From: Ferrovibrio sp.
GTDB lineage: Bacteria > Pseudomonadota > Alphaproteobacteria > Ferrovibrionales > Ferrovibrionaceae
Length of the DNA: 64,000 bases
NCBI RefSeq assembly: GCF_017994015.1
Contig: NZ_JAGOLP010000014.1
Span: 1-64,000 of the forward strand
Direction of reading: 5' to 3'
The notes under the pieces were generated by a model. The model was not told where the DNA came from, made no database searches, and was given only the letters and a program-made list of their open reading frames with translations. The translations under genes were made by a program, and so were the position numbers. Below are positions 16,080 through 23,908 of this stretch, piece after piece. The first letter of the stretch is position 1; the number at the start of each line of letters is the position of its first letter.

Positions 16080-16302
16080 CTCGCATCTCGCGCAGCATGG
16101 CCGCTGATTCATTCGAGGTTTTCAAACCCAGCCGCTCGATTTCCTCATAGACAGCCTGGATATCAAGCTGCGGCTCCTGGCCGGCCTGCTCAATGATTGT
16201 CATCAACTCACCTTGCAGTGAGCGATGATTACGCGCTGCGCGTTGGCGCAGGCGTTCCGCCAGAGAATCGGGCACTGATTTGATCGAAAGCGTTACGGGC
16301 AT
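16060..16302 (-). CDS. vapB: VapB/FitA-type antitoxin
   Basis: The product is 80 aa. The N-terminal 40 residues (VTLSIKSVPDSLAERLRQRAARNHRSLQGEL) form a ribbon-helix-helix DNA-binding fold of the FitA/VapB type. The C-terminal part would wrap the toxin. The ATG at 16302 is chosen because GGAG lies six bases upstream; an ATG four codons earlier lies within the operator. It probably represses its own operon through the palindrome at 16314-16338. Confidence 0.88.
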   Translation of the reverse strand: MPVTLSIKSVPDSLAERLRQRAARNHRSLQGELMTIIEQAGQEPQLDIQAVYEEIERLGLKTSNESAAMLREMRDGRNRG

Positions 16303-16313
16303 GGCAGGCTCCA

Positions 16314-16338
16314 ATATGGCTCCATAACGGAACCATAT
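16314..16338 (-). promoter_or_regulatory. Probable VapBC operator palindrome
   Basis: Arms ATATGGCTCC (16314-16323) and GGAACCATAT (16329-16338) match in 9 of 10 positions around a 5-bp centre. They lie just upstream of the antitoxin start, where ribbon-helix-helix antitoxins bind for autorepression. Confidence 0.6.
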
Positions 16339-16446
16339 AATGCGTGTTTCACACCTGCAATCACAACTTCTGCCTTCATCCGCTCTGCATGCAAATTATT
16401 CGGCGATAAATAGGCTTTTCCGGGAAATTCCGCCAAATGAAATATA

Positions 16447-16465
16447 GAGACTAATACTCATTATC
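16447..16465 (+). promoter_or_regulatory. Possible Fur-type iron box
   Basis: The 19-bp sequence GAGACTAATACTCATTATC agrees with the classical Fur box GATAATGATAATCATTATC at 15 of 19 positions, including an intact right half. It lies about 130 bp upstream of the HTH-TorD gene that begins the structural formate dehydrogenase operon. Iron control would suit a cluster rich in Fe-S, haem and Fe-SOD genes. Alphaproteobacterial Fur-family proteins often recognise divergent sites, so this is tentative. Confidence 0.35.
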
Positions 16466-16492
16466 AAAGCTACTGAAAATCACTCGCAAAAT

Positions 16493-16506
16493 TTCGCAAT
16501 TGCGAA
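16493..16506 (+). promoter_or_regulatory. Perfect 14-bp palindrome upstream of the HTH-TorD gene
   Basis: TTCGCAATTGCGAA is a perfect palindrome. A related half, TCGCAAAA, lies 10 bp to its left. It sits 90 bp before the HTH-TorD start, where an autoregulatory operator for that gene's own DNA-binding domain could be. No other regulator gene is adjacent. Role inferred from position and symmetry. Confidence 0.45.
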
Positions 16507-16596
16507 GAGATTGTGCTTTGTTTTCAAGCACTTCCGGCGGATAAAGATTGCCTAACAACAAAACGATTAGTAGGATGAACGGGCAGGGGAGATACC

Positions 16597-17406
16597 GTGT
16601 CAGAAGCATTGGCAAAGGCAATCGAGATCGTCGGTGGGCAGACCCAGCTCGCCCGGCTGCTTGGCGTCAAGCAGGCCAATGTCTGGCATTGGCTCAACCG
16701 TGCCGAGCGTATCCCCGCCGAATATGTGCTGCCAATCGAGAAGGCCACCGGTGGCCAGGTCGGCCGCCACATGCTGCGGCCCGACCTGTTTCCCGATGCC
16801 GATGCCCCTGGTGCCTTGCCTGATCTGCCGGAAGAGGAAGTCTGGCGGGCGCAGATGTATGCCTTGCTGGCGCGCTGCCTGTCGCGCCGCCCGGATACCG
16901 GCCTGCTGACCGCACTGGGGCAGCTCAAGGGTGATGGTTCCGCACTGGGTCAGGCGATTGCCGAACTGGCTCATCTGGCGCGTGCCACCTCGCTGGAGCG
17001 GGCACAGGAGGAATGGGACGCCTTGTTTATCGGCCTGGCGCGCGGCGAATTGCTGCCCTATGCCTCGTATTACCGCACCGGTTTCCTGTTTGAGCAGCCG
17101 CTGGCCAGCCTGCGCGGCGATATGCGCCGCCTGGGCTTTGCCGCTGCCGATGGCGTGGTGGAGCCGGAGGATCATATCGGCGCATTGTGCGAAATGATGG
17201 GCCAGTTGATTGCCGGCGGTGACGGCGTGGCGCCGGCTGCCCTGGCGCAGCAGGAGCGTTTTTTCCAGAACCATCTGGCGCCCTGGGCCGACAAGTTCTT
17301 TGCCGATCTTGAAGCCGCCGAGAGCGCAGCCCTGCTGCGCCCGCTGGGCCGCATCGGACGGTTGTTCTTTGCCATCGAATCACAGGGTTTTGCGCTCGCG
17401 GCCTGA
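16597..17406 (+). CDS. HTH domain fused to TorD-family chaperone (formate dehydrogenase assembly)
   Basis: The 269-aa protein joins two parts. Residues 1-60 (AIEIVGGQTQLARLLGVKQANVWHWLNRAERIPAEYVLPIEKATGG) form a Cro/YdaS-like helix-turn-helix. Residues 80-269 are a TorD/DmsD-type chaperone: EEVWRAQMYALLARCLSRRPD, then EWDALFIG and LLPYASYYRTGFLFEQPLA, and the hallmark EPEDHIGALCEMM. TorD chaperones bind Tat signal peptides and insert cofactor before export. The GTG start follows GGGGAG. It immediately precedes the Tat-exported formate dehydrogenase subunits, which are its likely clients. The DNA-binding part could couple chaperone occupancy to transcription; that is inference. Confidence 0.88.
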   Translation: MSEALAKAIEIVGGQTQLARLLGVKQANVWHWLNRAERIPAEYVLPIEKATGGQVGRHMLRPDLFPDADAPGALPDLPEEEVWRAQMYALLARCLSRRPDTGLLTALGQLKGDGSALGQAIAELAHLARATSLERAQEEWDALFIGLARGELLPYASYYRTGFLFEQPLASLRGDMRRLGFAAADGVVEPEDHIGALCEMMGQLIAGGDGVAPAALAQQERFFQNHLAPWADKFFADLEAAESAALLRPLGRIGRLFFAIESQGFALAA

Positions 17407-17438
17407 GCCGCGCGCCGTTTTTCACGGGAGGACCGGAT

Positions 17439-17642
17439 ATGAGCAAGCAAGACAAGCAAGAGAAACTGGGCCGGCGCGATTTTCTGCGCGGTGCCGGTGT
17501 AGGCGCCGCTGCCGCCACCGTTGCCGTGGTGGCTGCTGCCCCTGCCAAGGTTGAAGCGGCCGAGAATGCGCAGGAGCGCAAGAAGGCGCGCTACAAGGAG
17601 ACCGAACACGTGAAGACCTATTACGCCCAGAACCGGCTCTGA
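17439..17642 (+). CDS. Formate dehydrogenase region Tat-signal small protein
   Basis: The 67-aa protein begins with a twin-arginine signal (LGRRDFLRGAGVGAAAATVAVVAAAPAKVEA) and ends with a short charged tail (KKARYKETEHVKTYYAQNRL). Small Tat proteins of this type, named formate_TAT in older family collections, regularly precede the catalytic subunit of this class of formate dehydrogenase. Their role is not established; they may be small structural subunits. A GGGAGGA ribosome site precedes the ATG. Confidence 0.88.
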   Translation: MSKQDKQEKLGRRDFLRGAGVGAAAATVAVVAAAPAKVEAAENAQERKKARYKETEHVKTYYAQNRL

Positions 17643-17685
17643 ACGGTTATCACAGGCGACTGTTGCAGGATCGGGAGGCTCCACC

Positions 17686-20601
17686 ATGCTGATCAAAAAA
17701 AGTTCCACCACTGCCGTGCAATCCGGTGCGCAATCCGGTTCTGTGGCGCATAGCCGCCTGAGCGGCATGCTCGCGGGCGCCGCGCTTGAAACCATGGATC
17801 GCCGTGGTTTCCTCAAGGCTTCCGGCATGGCTGCGGGCGGTTTGGCCGCCATCGGCACGCTCGGCGGCGGCATGGTCAAGCGCGCCGAAGCGGCGCCATC
17901 GGCCGGCGCCAAGATCGAAAAGAAGAAGAATATCTGCACCCATTGCTCGGTCGGCTGCACCGTCACGGCGGAAGTGGAAAACGGCGTCTGGGTGGGCCAG
18001 GAACCGAGCTGGGAAAGCCCGATCAATCTCGGCACGCATTGCGCCAAGGGCGCGTCGATCCGCGAATTGACCCATGGCGACCGCCGCTTGAAGTATCCGA
18101 TGAAGCTGGTCGATGGCAAATGGACCCGCATCTCCTGGGATGTTGCGGTCAACGAGATCGGCGACAAGCTGCTCGAAATCCGTGAGAAGTCCGGCCCTGA
18201 ATCGGTCTACTGGCTCGGGTCGGCCAAATTCTCCAACGAGGGCGGCTATCTGTTCCGCAAGCTTGCCGCCTTCTGGGGCACCAACAATATCGACCATCAG
18301 GCCCGTATCTGCCATTCCACCACTGTTGCCGGCGTCGCCAATACCTGGGGCTACGGCGCGATGACCAACAGCTACAACGACATTCACAATTCCAAGTGCA
18401 TTGTGATCATGGGCGGCAATCCCGCCGAGGCGCATCCGGTGTCGTTGCAGCATGTGCTGCGCGGCAAGGAAAAGAACCGCGCCCCGGTGATCGTGATCGA
18501 TCCGCGTTTCACCCGCACGGCGGCGCATGCCACCGAATACATGCGCATCCGGCCCGGCACCGATATCCCCGTGATCTACGGCCTGCTGTGGCACATCTTC
18601 CAGAATGGCTGGGAAGACAAGGAATATATCCGCCAGCGCGTTTACGGCATGGATGACATCCGCGCCGAAGTGGCCAAGTGGACCCCGGACGAGGTGGAAA
18701 AAGTTACCGGCGTGCCGGGCGAGCAGATGAAGCGCGTCGCCGAGACCATGGCGAAGAACAAGCCCGGCACCCTGATCTGGTGCATGGGTGTTACCCAGCA
18801 TACCGTTGGCACCGCCAATGTGCGTGCGCTCTCCATCCTGCAATTGGCGCTGGGCAATATCGGTGTTGAAGGCGGCGGCGCCAACATCTTCCGCGGCCAT
18901 TGCAATGTGCAGGGCTGCACCGATCTCGGCCTCGACGTGACCTCGCTGCCGGCCTATTACGGCTTGGTGGAAGGCGCCTGGAAACATTGGTGCCGGGTTT
19001 GGGAGGTTGACTATAACTGGATGCTGTCACGCTTCCAGGACAAGAAGATGATGGAGACGAAGGGCATCCCGTCGACCCGCTGGTTCGACGCTGTCCTCGC
19101 TGAAAAGAAGGACCTGGAGCAGAAGGACAACGTGAAGGCGATGTTCTTCTGGGGCCATGGCGGCAATACCGTGCCGCGTATGACCGAGATGCGCACCGGC
19201 ATGGAGAAGGTCGAGTTGATGGTGGTGGTGGATCCGCACCCGACCACCGCCGCCGCCCTGCCGGATCGCAAGAACGGCACTTATTTGCTGCCGGCCTGCA
19301 CCCAGCTTGAAACGCGTGGTTCGCGCACCGCCTCGAACCGCTCGCTGCAATGGGGCGAGCAGATTGTGCCGCCGGTGTTTGAATCAAAGCCGGATCACTG
19401 GATTCTCTACAAGTTCGCCCAGAAGCTCGGCTTCGATAAGGAGATGTTCAAGAACATCAAGATCGATGCCGGCGACGAGCCGAATGTTGAAGACATCCTG
19501 CGCGAGATCAATCGCGGCACCATCTCCATCGGCTATTCCGGCCAGTCGCCGGAACGCCTGAAGGAGCATATGAAGCATCAGGGTGATTTTGATATCATCT
19601 CGCTACGCGCCACCAAGGGGCCGCTCAAGGGTGAATTCTATGGCCTGCCCTGGCCGTGCTGGGGCACGCCGGAGATGAAGCATCCGGGCACCCATGTGCT
19701 CTACAACACTAATCTGCCGGTGAAGGATGGCGGCGGTGCTTTCCGTGCCCGCTTCGGTGTGGAACGCAACGGCGTCTCGCTGCTGGCCGATGGCTCCTAT
19801 CCGGTCGATTCGGAAATCAAGGACGGTCATCCCGAATTCACCTATGGCCTGCTCAAGAAGATGGGTTGGGACAAGGAACTGACCGATGCCGAACGCGCCA
19901 CGATCGAGCGTATCGGCGGCAACAATCCCGATGGCGTCGGCTGGGCCATCGACCTGAGCTGCGGCATCATCCGTGTCACCATGGCGCATGGTGTGCAGGC
20001 GATGGGCAATGCCAAGGCGCGCGCCAATGCGTTCGGCCTGCCCGATCCGATCCCGGTGCATCGCGAGCCGATCTACACCTCGCGGCGTGATCTTGTCGGC
20101 AAGTATCCGGCCATGGCGGATCGCCGCGATTACCGCCTGCCGCATCTTGGCAAGAGCATCCAGGACAAGGATGTGACCAAGGATTTCCCGATCATCCTCA
20201 CTTCCGGCCGTCTGGTCGAATACGAAGGTGGCGGCGAGGAAACCCGCTCCAACAAGTGGCTCGCCGAGTTGCAGCAGAACATGTTCGTCGAGATCAATCC
20301 CGACGACGCGGCGCGGCTCAACGTCAAGGATGGCCAGGATGTCTGGGTTTATGGCCCGGAGAGCAAATCCAAGGCCAAGGTCAAGGCATTGGTCACACCG
20401 CGCGTCGGCAAGGGCGTTGCCTTCATGCCGTTCCATTTCTCCGGCTTCTGGCAGGGCGTGGACCAGCGCAAGAACTACCCGCAAGGCACCGATCCGGTGG
20501 TGCTCGGCGAGTCGGTGAACGGCGTCACCACCTATGGCTACGACCCGGTTACCCATATGCATGAGAACAAGGCCACTTTGTGCCGCATCGAGGCGGCCTG
20601 A
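17686..20601 (+). CDS. fdhA: Formate dehydrogenase catalytic (alpha) subunit, Tat-exported
   Basis: The 971-aa protein oxidises formate to CO2 at a Mo/W-bis-MGD site. A Tat signal lies unusually far in (DRRGFLKASG, R39-R40). A [4Fe-4S] site follows (C84, C87, C91, C119). In ARICHSTTVAG, C209 replaces the selenocysteine of the E. coli enzyme and is followed by the catalytic His. MopB domain stretches such as CIVIMGGNPAEAHPVS and VIDPRFTRTAAHA are clear. The C-terminal MGD-binding domain runs from about residue 830 (TSGRLVEYEGGGEETRSN). The Tat signal places it outside the membrane. Confidence 0.96.
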   Translation: MLIKKSSTTAVQSGAQSGSVAHSRLSGMLAGAALETMDRRGFLKASGMAAGGLAAIGTLGGGMVKRAEAAPSAGAKIEKKKNICTHCSVGCTVTAEVENGVWVGQEPSWESPINLGTHCAKGASIRELTHGDRRLKYPMKLVDGKWTRISWDVAVNEIGDKLLEIREKSGPESVYWLGSAKFSNEGGYLFRKLAAFWGTNNIDHQARICHSTTVAGVANTWGYGAMTNSYNDIHNSKCIVIMGGNPAEAHPVSLQHVLRGKEKNRAPVIVIDPRFTRTAAHATEYMRIRPGTDIPVIYGLLWHIFQNGWEDKEYIRQRVYGMDDIRAEVAKWTPDEVEKVTGVPGEQMKRVAETMAKNKPGTLIWCMGVTQHTVGTANVRALSILQLALGNIGVEGGGANIFRGHCNVQGCTDLGLDVTSLPAYYGLVEGAWKHWCRVWEVDYNWMLSRFQDKKMMETKGIPSTRWFDAVLAEKKDLEQKDNVKAMFFWGHGGNTVPRMTEMRTGMEKVELMVVVDPHPTTAAALPDRKNGTYLLPACTQLETRGSRTASNRSLQWGEQIVPPVFESKPDHWILYKFAQKLGFDKEMFKNIKIDAGDEPNVEDILREINRGTISIGYSGQSPERLKEHMKHQGDFDIISLRATKGPLKGEFYGLPWPCWGTPEMKHPGTHVLYNTNLPVKDGGGAFRARFGVERNGVSLLADGSYPVDSEIKDGHPEFTYGLLKKMGWDKELTDAERATIERIGGNNPDGVGWAIDLSCGIIRVTMAHGVQAMGNAKARANAFGLPDPIPVHREPIYTSRRDLVGKYPAMADRRDYRLPHLGKSIQDKDVTKDFPIILTSGRLVEYEGGGEETRSNKWLAELQQNMFVEINPDDAARLNVKDGQDVWVYGPESKSKAKVKALVTPRVGKGVAFMPFHFSGFWQGVDQRKNYPQGTDPVVLGESVNGVTTYGYDPVTHMHENKATLCRIEAA

Positions 20602-20624
20602 GCGCCGGTTAGGGAGACATCATC

Positions 20625-21221
20625 ATGGCCCGCATGAAATTCCTCTGCGACTCCGAGCGCTGCATTGAATGCAATGCCTGCGTCACTGCCTGTAAAAACG
20701 AGAATGAGGTGCCTTGGGGCATCAATCGCCGGCGTGTCGTCACGCTGAATGACGGCCAGAAGGGCGAGCGCTCGATCTCGATGGCCTGCATGCATTGCGA
20801 AGATGCGCCCTGCATGGCGGTCTGCCCGGTCGATTGCTTCTACAAGACCGAGGAAGGCGTGGTGCTGCATTCCAAGGATTTGTGCATCGGCTGCGGCTAT
20901 TGCTTCTACGCCTGCCCGTTTGGCGCCCCGCAATATCCGCAGGTCGGCAATTTCGGCAGCCGCGGCAAAATGGACAAGTGCACCTTCTGCGCCGGTGGCC
21001 CGGAAGCCGACAACACCAAGGAAGAATACATCAAGTATGGCGCCAACCGTTTGGCCGAAGGCAAGCTGCCGCTTTGCGCCGAGATGTGCTCGACCAAGGC
21101 TTTGCTGGCCGGCGATGGCGATGTGATTGCCTCAATCTACAAGGAGCGCGTCAGCCGCCGTGGTTATGGCTCGGGCGCCTGGGGCTGGGCAACTGCCTAC
21201 AAGGGCGGTCTGGGTGCTTGA
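20625..21221 (+). CDS. fdhB: Formate dehydrogenase iron-sulfur (beta) subunit
   Basis: The 198-aa ferredoxin-like protein has cysteine groups for four [4Fe-4S] clusters: CIECNACVTACKNEN, CMHCEDAPCMAVCPVDC, CIGCGYCFYACPFGAP, and a split group with CTFC and CAEMC. It passes electrons from the catalytic subunit to the cytochrome b subunit. It has no signal peptide and is probably co-exported with FdhA. Start ATG at 20625 follows GGGAGA. It lacks the C-terminal membrane anchor seen in E. coli FdnH. Confidence 0.95.
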   Translation: MARMKFLCDSERCIECNACVTACKNENEVPWGINRRRVVTLNDGQKGERSISMACMHCEDAPCMAVCPVDCFYKTEEGVVLHSKDLCIGCGYCFYACPFGAPQYPQVGNFGSRGKMDKCTFCAGGPEADNTKEEYIKYGANRLAEGKLPLCAEMCSTKALLAGDGDVIASIYKERVSRRGYGSGAWGWATAYKGGLGA

Positions 21222-21243
21222 CGGTTCAGGGAAGGAACAGCGC

Positions 21244-22209
21244 ATGATCTTCGTTAAACGAGGTTTCCTGGCCGCTTTTGCCGTGGTCGCCATGCTGGCG
21301 ATTGCACCGGTGCAGGCACAGCCGCAGCCGCCGGCCAACAATGATGCGGCCCTGCTGGAGCAGCTCAAGAATCCGGTGCAGGGCCGGGTCTCGATCCCGG
21401 ATGCCAAATCCGCTTTGCTGATCCAGCCGCAGGGCCGCGAATGGCGTGAAATGCGCGAAGGCCCGGTCAAATCGCTCGGCGGCTGGCTGCTGCTGCTGGT
21501 GGTGGTTGGTCTGGCCGCCTTCATGGCGATCCGTGGCCGCATCAAGGTGGATCACGGCCTGTCAGGCCGCACCATCGAGCGCTTCAACGGCGTTGAGCGT
21601 TTTGCCCATTGGCTCACCGCCACCAGCTTCATCGTGCTGGGCCTGTCAGGGCTGAACCTGGCCTTCGGCCTCACCGTGGTGCGGCCGGTGCTGGGGCCGG
21701 AAGCCTTTGCCTCGCTGGCCAGTTTCGGCAAGGTGGCGCATAACTATCTCAGCTTCCCATTCTGCCTCGGCGTATTCCTGATGGCGGTGATGTGGATCAA
21801 GCACAATATCTTCAACGCGGTGGATGCAGCCTGGTTCGCCCAGGGCGGCGGCGTGTTGAAGAAGGGCGTGCATCCGGCAGCCGGCAAGTTCAACGGTGGC
21901 CAGAAGGTGTTGTTCTGGCTGGTGGTGCTGGGCTCCGTGGCGCTGGCAGTTTCCGGCTATATCCTGATGTTCCCGTTCTACTTCACCGATATGGCCGGCA
22001 TGCAGATTTCGCATCTGGTGCATGCCATTGCCGGCATCCTGCTGGTGGCGGTGATCCTGGCCCATATCTATATCGGCTCGATCGGCATGGAAGGCGCCTT
22101 TGACGCCATGGGCAGCGGCCAGGTTGATGTGAACTGGGCGAAAGAGCATCACAGCCTCTGGGTGCAGCAGCAGCTTGGCGGCGGCAAGGCGGCAGCCGGC
22201 GACGATTGA
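21244..22209 (+). CDS. fdhC: Formate dehydrogenase cytochrome b (gamma) subunit
   Basis: The 321-aa protein has an N-terminal signal-like segment (FLAAFAVVAMLAIAPVQA) and a periplasmic stretch. About five membrane helices follow, including FNGVERFAHWLTATSFIVLGLSGL, VAHNYLSFPFCLGVFLMAVMW, VLFWLVVLGSVALAVSGYILMF, and ISHLVHAIAGILLVAVILAHIYIGSIG. Histidines in these helices fit haem b ligation in the FdnI/FdoI family. It passes electrons to quinone. The ATG at 21244 follows GGGAAGGA; upstream frame in the fdhB region is shadow. Confidence 0.95.
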   Translation: MIFVKRGFLAAFAVVAMLAIAPVQAQPQPPANNDAALLEQLKNPVQGRVSIPDAKSALLIQPQGREWREMREGPVKSLGGWLLLLVVVGLAAFMAIRGRIKVDHGLSGRTIERFNGVERFAHWLTATSFIVLGLSGLNLAFGLTVVRPVLGPEAFASLASFGKVAHNYLSFPFCLGVFLMAVMWIKHNIFNAVDAAWFAQGGGVLKKGVHPAAGKFNGGQKVLFWLVVLGSVALAVSGYILMFPFYFTDMAGMQISHLVHAIAGILLVAVILAHIYIGSIGMEGAFDAMGSGQVDVNWAKEHHSLWVQQQLGGGKAAAGDD

Positions 22210-22235
22210 GCGCCCGGCATAACCGAGGCACAAAA

Positions 22236-22263
22236 AAAGCGGCGGTCGTTAGACCGCCGCTTT
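22236..22263. terminator. Bidirectional terminator between fdhC and sodB
   Basis: A perfect 12-bp stem (AAAGCGGCGGTC with GACCGCCGCTTT) with a GTTA loop lies between the convergent fdhC and sodB genes. A-rich sequence on the left serves as the U-tract for the minus strand; TTTCATTTT follows on the plus strand. Confidence 0.92.
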
Positions 22264-22284
22264 CATTTTGGCCTGATACTCGGA

Positions 22285-22890
22285 TCAGCCCAGATTCTTC
22301 TCGGCAAAATCCCAGTTCAGCAACTGGTCGATCACCGCATTGGCATAATCCGGGCGGCGGTTCTGCCAATCCAGATAATAGGCATGCTCCCACACATCGA
22401 TGGTCAGCAGCGGCTTGACGCCGGCCACGGTCAGCGGGGTTTCGGCATTCGGGGTCTTGCGGATGGTCAGCTTGCCGTTCTCCAGGCACAGCCAGGCCCA
22501 GCCGGCGCCGAACTGGCCCACGGCGGCGGCGGCAAAATCGGCCTTGAACTTGGCGTAGTCGCCAAAGCTGTCCTTGATCAGGTCGGCAATGCGGCCAGAG
22601 GGCTGCCCGCCGGCCTTCGGCGCCAGCGAATCCCAATAGAAATCATGATTCCAGACCTGGGCGGCATTGTTGAAAATCGCCACCTTGTCGGCCTTGCCGG
22701 CGCTGTCCTGGATGATCTGCTCCAGGCTCTTGCCCTGGAGCGACGCATCTTCGCTGGCAAACTTGTTCAGATTGTTGAGATAGGTGGTGTGATGCTTGCC
22801 GTAGTGGAAGCCGATGGTGCCGGGATTAACCACCGGGCTGAGCGCATCATCGGCATAGGGGAGGGGCTTCATGCTGAAAGGGGCTGTCAT
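22285..22890 (-). CDS. sodB: Superoxide dismutase, Fe type, cytoplasmic
   Basis: The 201-aa enzyme dismutates superoxide to H2O2 and O2. Metal ligands are H29 (FHYGKHH), H82 (WNHDFYW), D165 and H169 (DVWEHAYYLD). Sequence around AAQVWNH and FGAGWAWL is of the iron-enzyme type. No signal peptide is present. It is followed by a second, exported Sod gene upstream in the same direction, and is convergent with formate dehydrogenase. Confidence 0.96.
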   Translation of the reverse strand: MTAPFSMKPLPYADDALSPVVNPGTIGFHYGKHHTTYLNNLNKFASEDASLQGKSLEQIIQDSAGKADKVAIFNNAAQVWNHDFYWDSLAPKAGGQPSGRIADLIKDSFGDYAKFKADFAAAAVGQFGAGWAWLCLENGKLTIRKTPNAETPLTVAGVKPLLTIDVWEHAYYLDWQNRRPDYANAVIDQLLNWDFAEKNLG

Positions 22891-23031
22891 ACCAAAATTC
22901 CTCTTGCGTTTTGCCAGGCCCGGCCAGGTGGCCGAGCCGGCGGGAGTTACCTGTCTGGGCGGGATTCAAGTAGCGCGCCTTGGCGCTGGGGAAAACCATT
23001 TCGCACCCATAAAATGGCTGGAATGAGGCAC

Positions 23032-23072
23032 AAAAAAACGCCCCCACCGGTAGCATGGCGAGGGCGGTGGCG
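23032..23072 (-). terminator. Terminator downstream of the Tat-exported Sod gene
   Basis: On the minus strand CGCCACCGCC pairs with GGTGGGGGCG across a 14-nt loop and is followed by seven T. It separates the two Sod genes, so they are probably transcribed independently. Confidence 0.8.
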
Positions 23073-23098
23073 CTGAAGCGGGCCGGATGGTTGGGTGG

Positions 23099-23809
23099 TC
23101 AGCCGAGATTCTTCTCAGCAAATTCCCAATGCAGCAGCTTGTCGATCACGGCGGCGACATAATCGGCGCGGCGATTCTGATAATCCAGATAATAGGCATG
23201 CTCCCACACATCGATGGTCAGCAGCGGCTTCACCCCGGCAACATAAACCGGCGTATCGGCATTGGCGGTGCGGCGGATGGTCAGCTTGTCGCCCTCGGCG
23301 CAAAGCCAGGCCCAGCCCGAGCCGAACTGGCCCAAAGCCGCAGCGGTGAAGGCGGCCTTGAACTTGTCGTAATCGCCAAAAGAGGCATTGATCCGCTCGG
23401 CAATGCGGCCAGTGGGTTTGCCGCCGCCCTTGGGATGCAGTGAATCCCAGTAGAAATCATGGTTCCAGACTTGGGCGATGGCGTTGAACAGCCCGGCCTT
23501 GGTCGGGTTGGTGGCGGTGGCCTTGATGATGTCGGCCATCGCCTGGCTGCGCAGATCATCGCTTTCCAGCGCCTTGTTCACGGCGGCAAGATAGCCGGCA
23601 TGATGTTTGCCATAGTGAAACCCGATGGTATCGGCCGAGATCACCGGGGCCAGCGCATTATCCGCATAAGGCAAAGGCTTGAGTGTGAAGGGCGCGGCGG
23701 CGCGGGCAATATGCGGCATGGCGAACAGGCTGCTGCCGGCGAGCAAAGCCGATCCGTGCAGAAAATGGCGGCGCGTGGGGCGCAGCACCATCGAGCTTCG
23801 ACTGGACAT
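23099..23809 (-). CDS. Superoxide dismutase, Fe type, with Tat signal (periplasmic)
   Basis: The 236-aa protein carries an N-terminal Tat signal (PTRRHFLHGSALLAG, R13-R14, with cleavage likely after ARAAA). A full Sod domain follows with the same ligand motifs (FHYGKHH, WNHDFYW, DVWEHAYYLD). The core closely resembles its neighbour, so the pair probably arose by duplication followed by gain of a signal. Tat export implies that Fe is loaded in the cytoplasm before export. It may protect periplasmic formate dehydrogenase clusters; that role is inferred. The ATG at 23809 follows GGGAGA. Confidence 0.94.
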   Translation of the reverse strand: MSSRSSMVLRPTRRHFLHGSALLAGSSLFAMPHIARAAAPFTLKPLPYADNALAPVISADTIGFHYGKHHAGYLAAVNKALESDDLRSQAMADIIKATATNPTKAGLFNAIAQVWNHDFYWDSLHPKGGGKPTGRIAERINASFGDYDKFKAAFTAAALGQFGSGWAWLCAEGDKLTIRRTANADTPVYVAGVKPLLTIDVWEHAYYLDYQNRRADYVAAVIDKLLHWEFAEKNLG

Positions 23810-23908
23810 GCTGGTTGTCTCCCTGGATTATTGCTGCCGGTTTGGCACCGGCTGATGGCAGCATAACACAAAAGCCGGCAGCCGGTTGCGGCAGATGGGA
23901 GGCGCGGA

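Noticed and set aside
18313..18317. Selenocysteine in the formate dehydrogenase catalytic subunit
   Set aside because: The active-site position is an ordinary Cys codon (C209) and the frame has no internal TGA.
17650..18987. 445-aa minus-strand frame opposite fdhA
   Set aside because: Antisense shadow of a conserved gene; rich in His, Gly and Ala without any motif.
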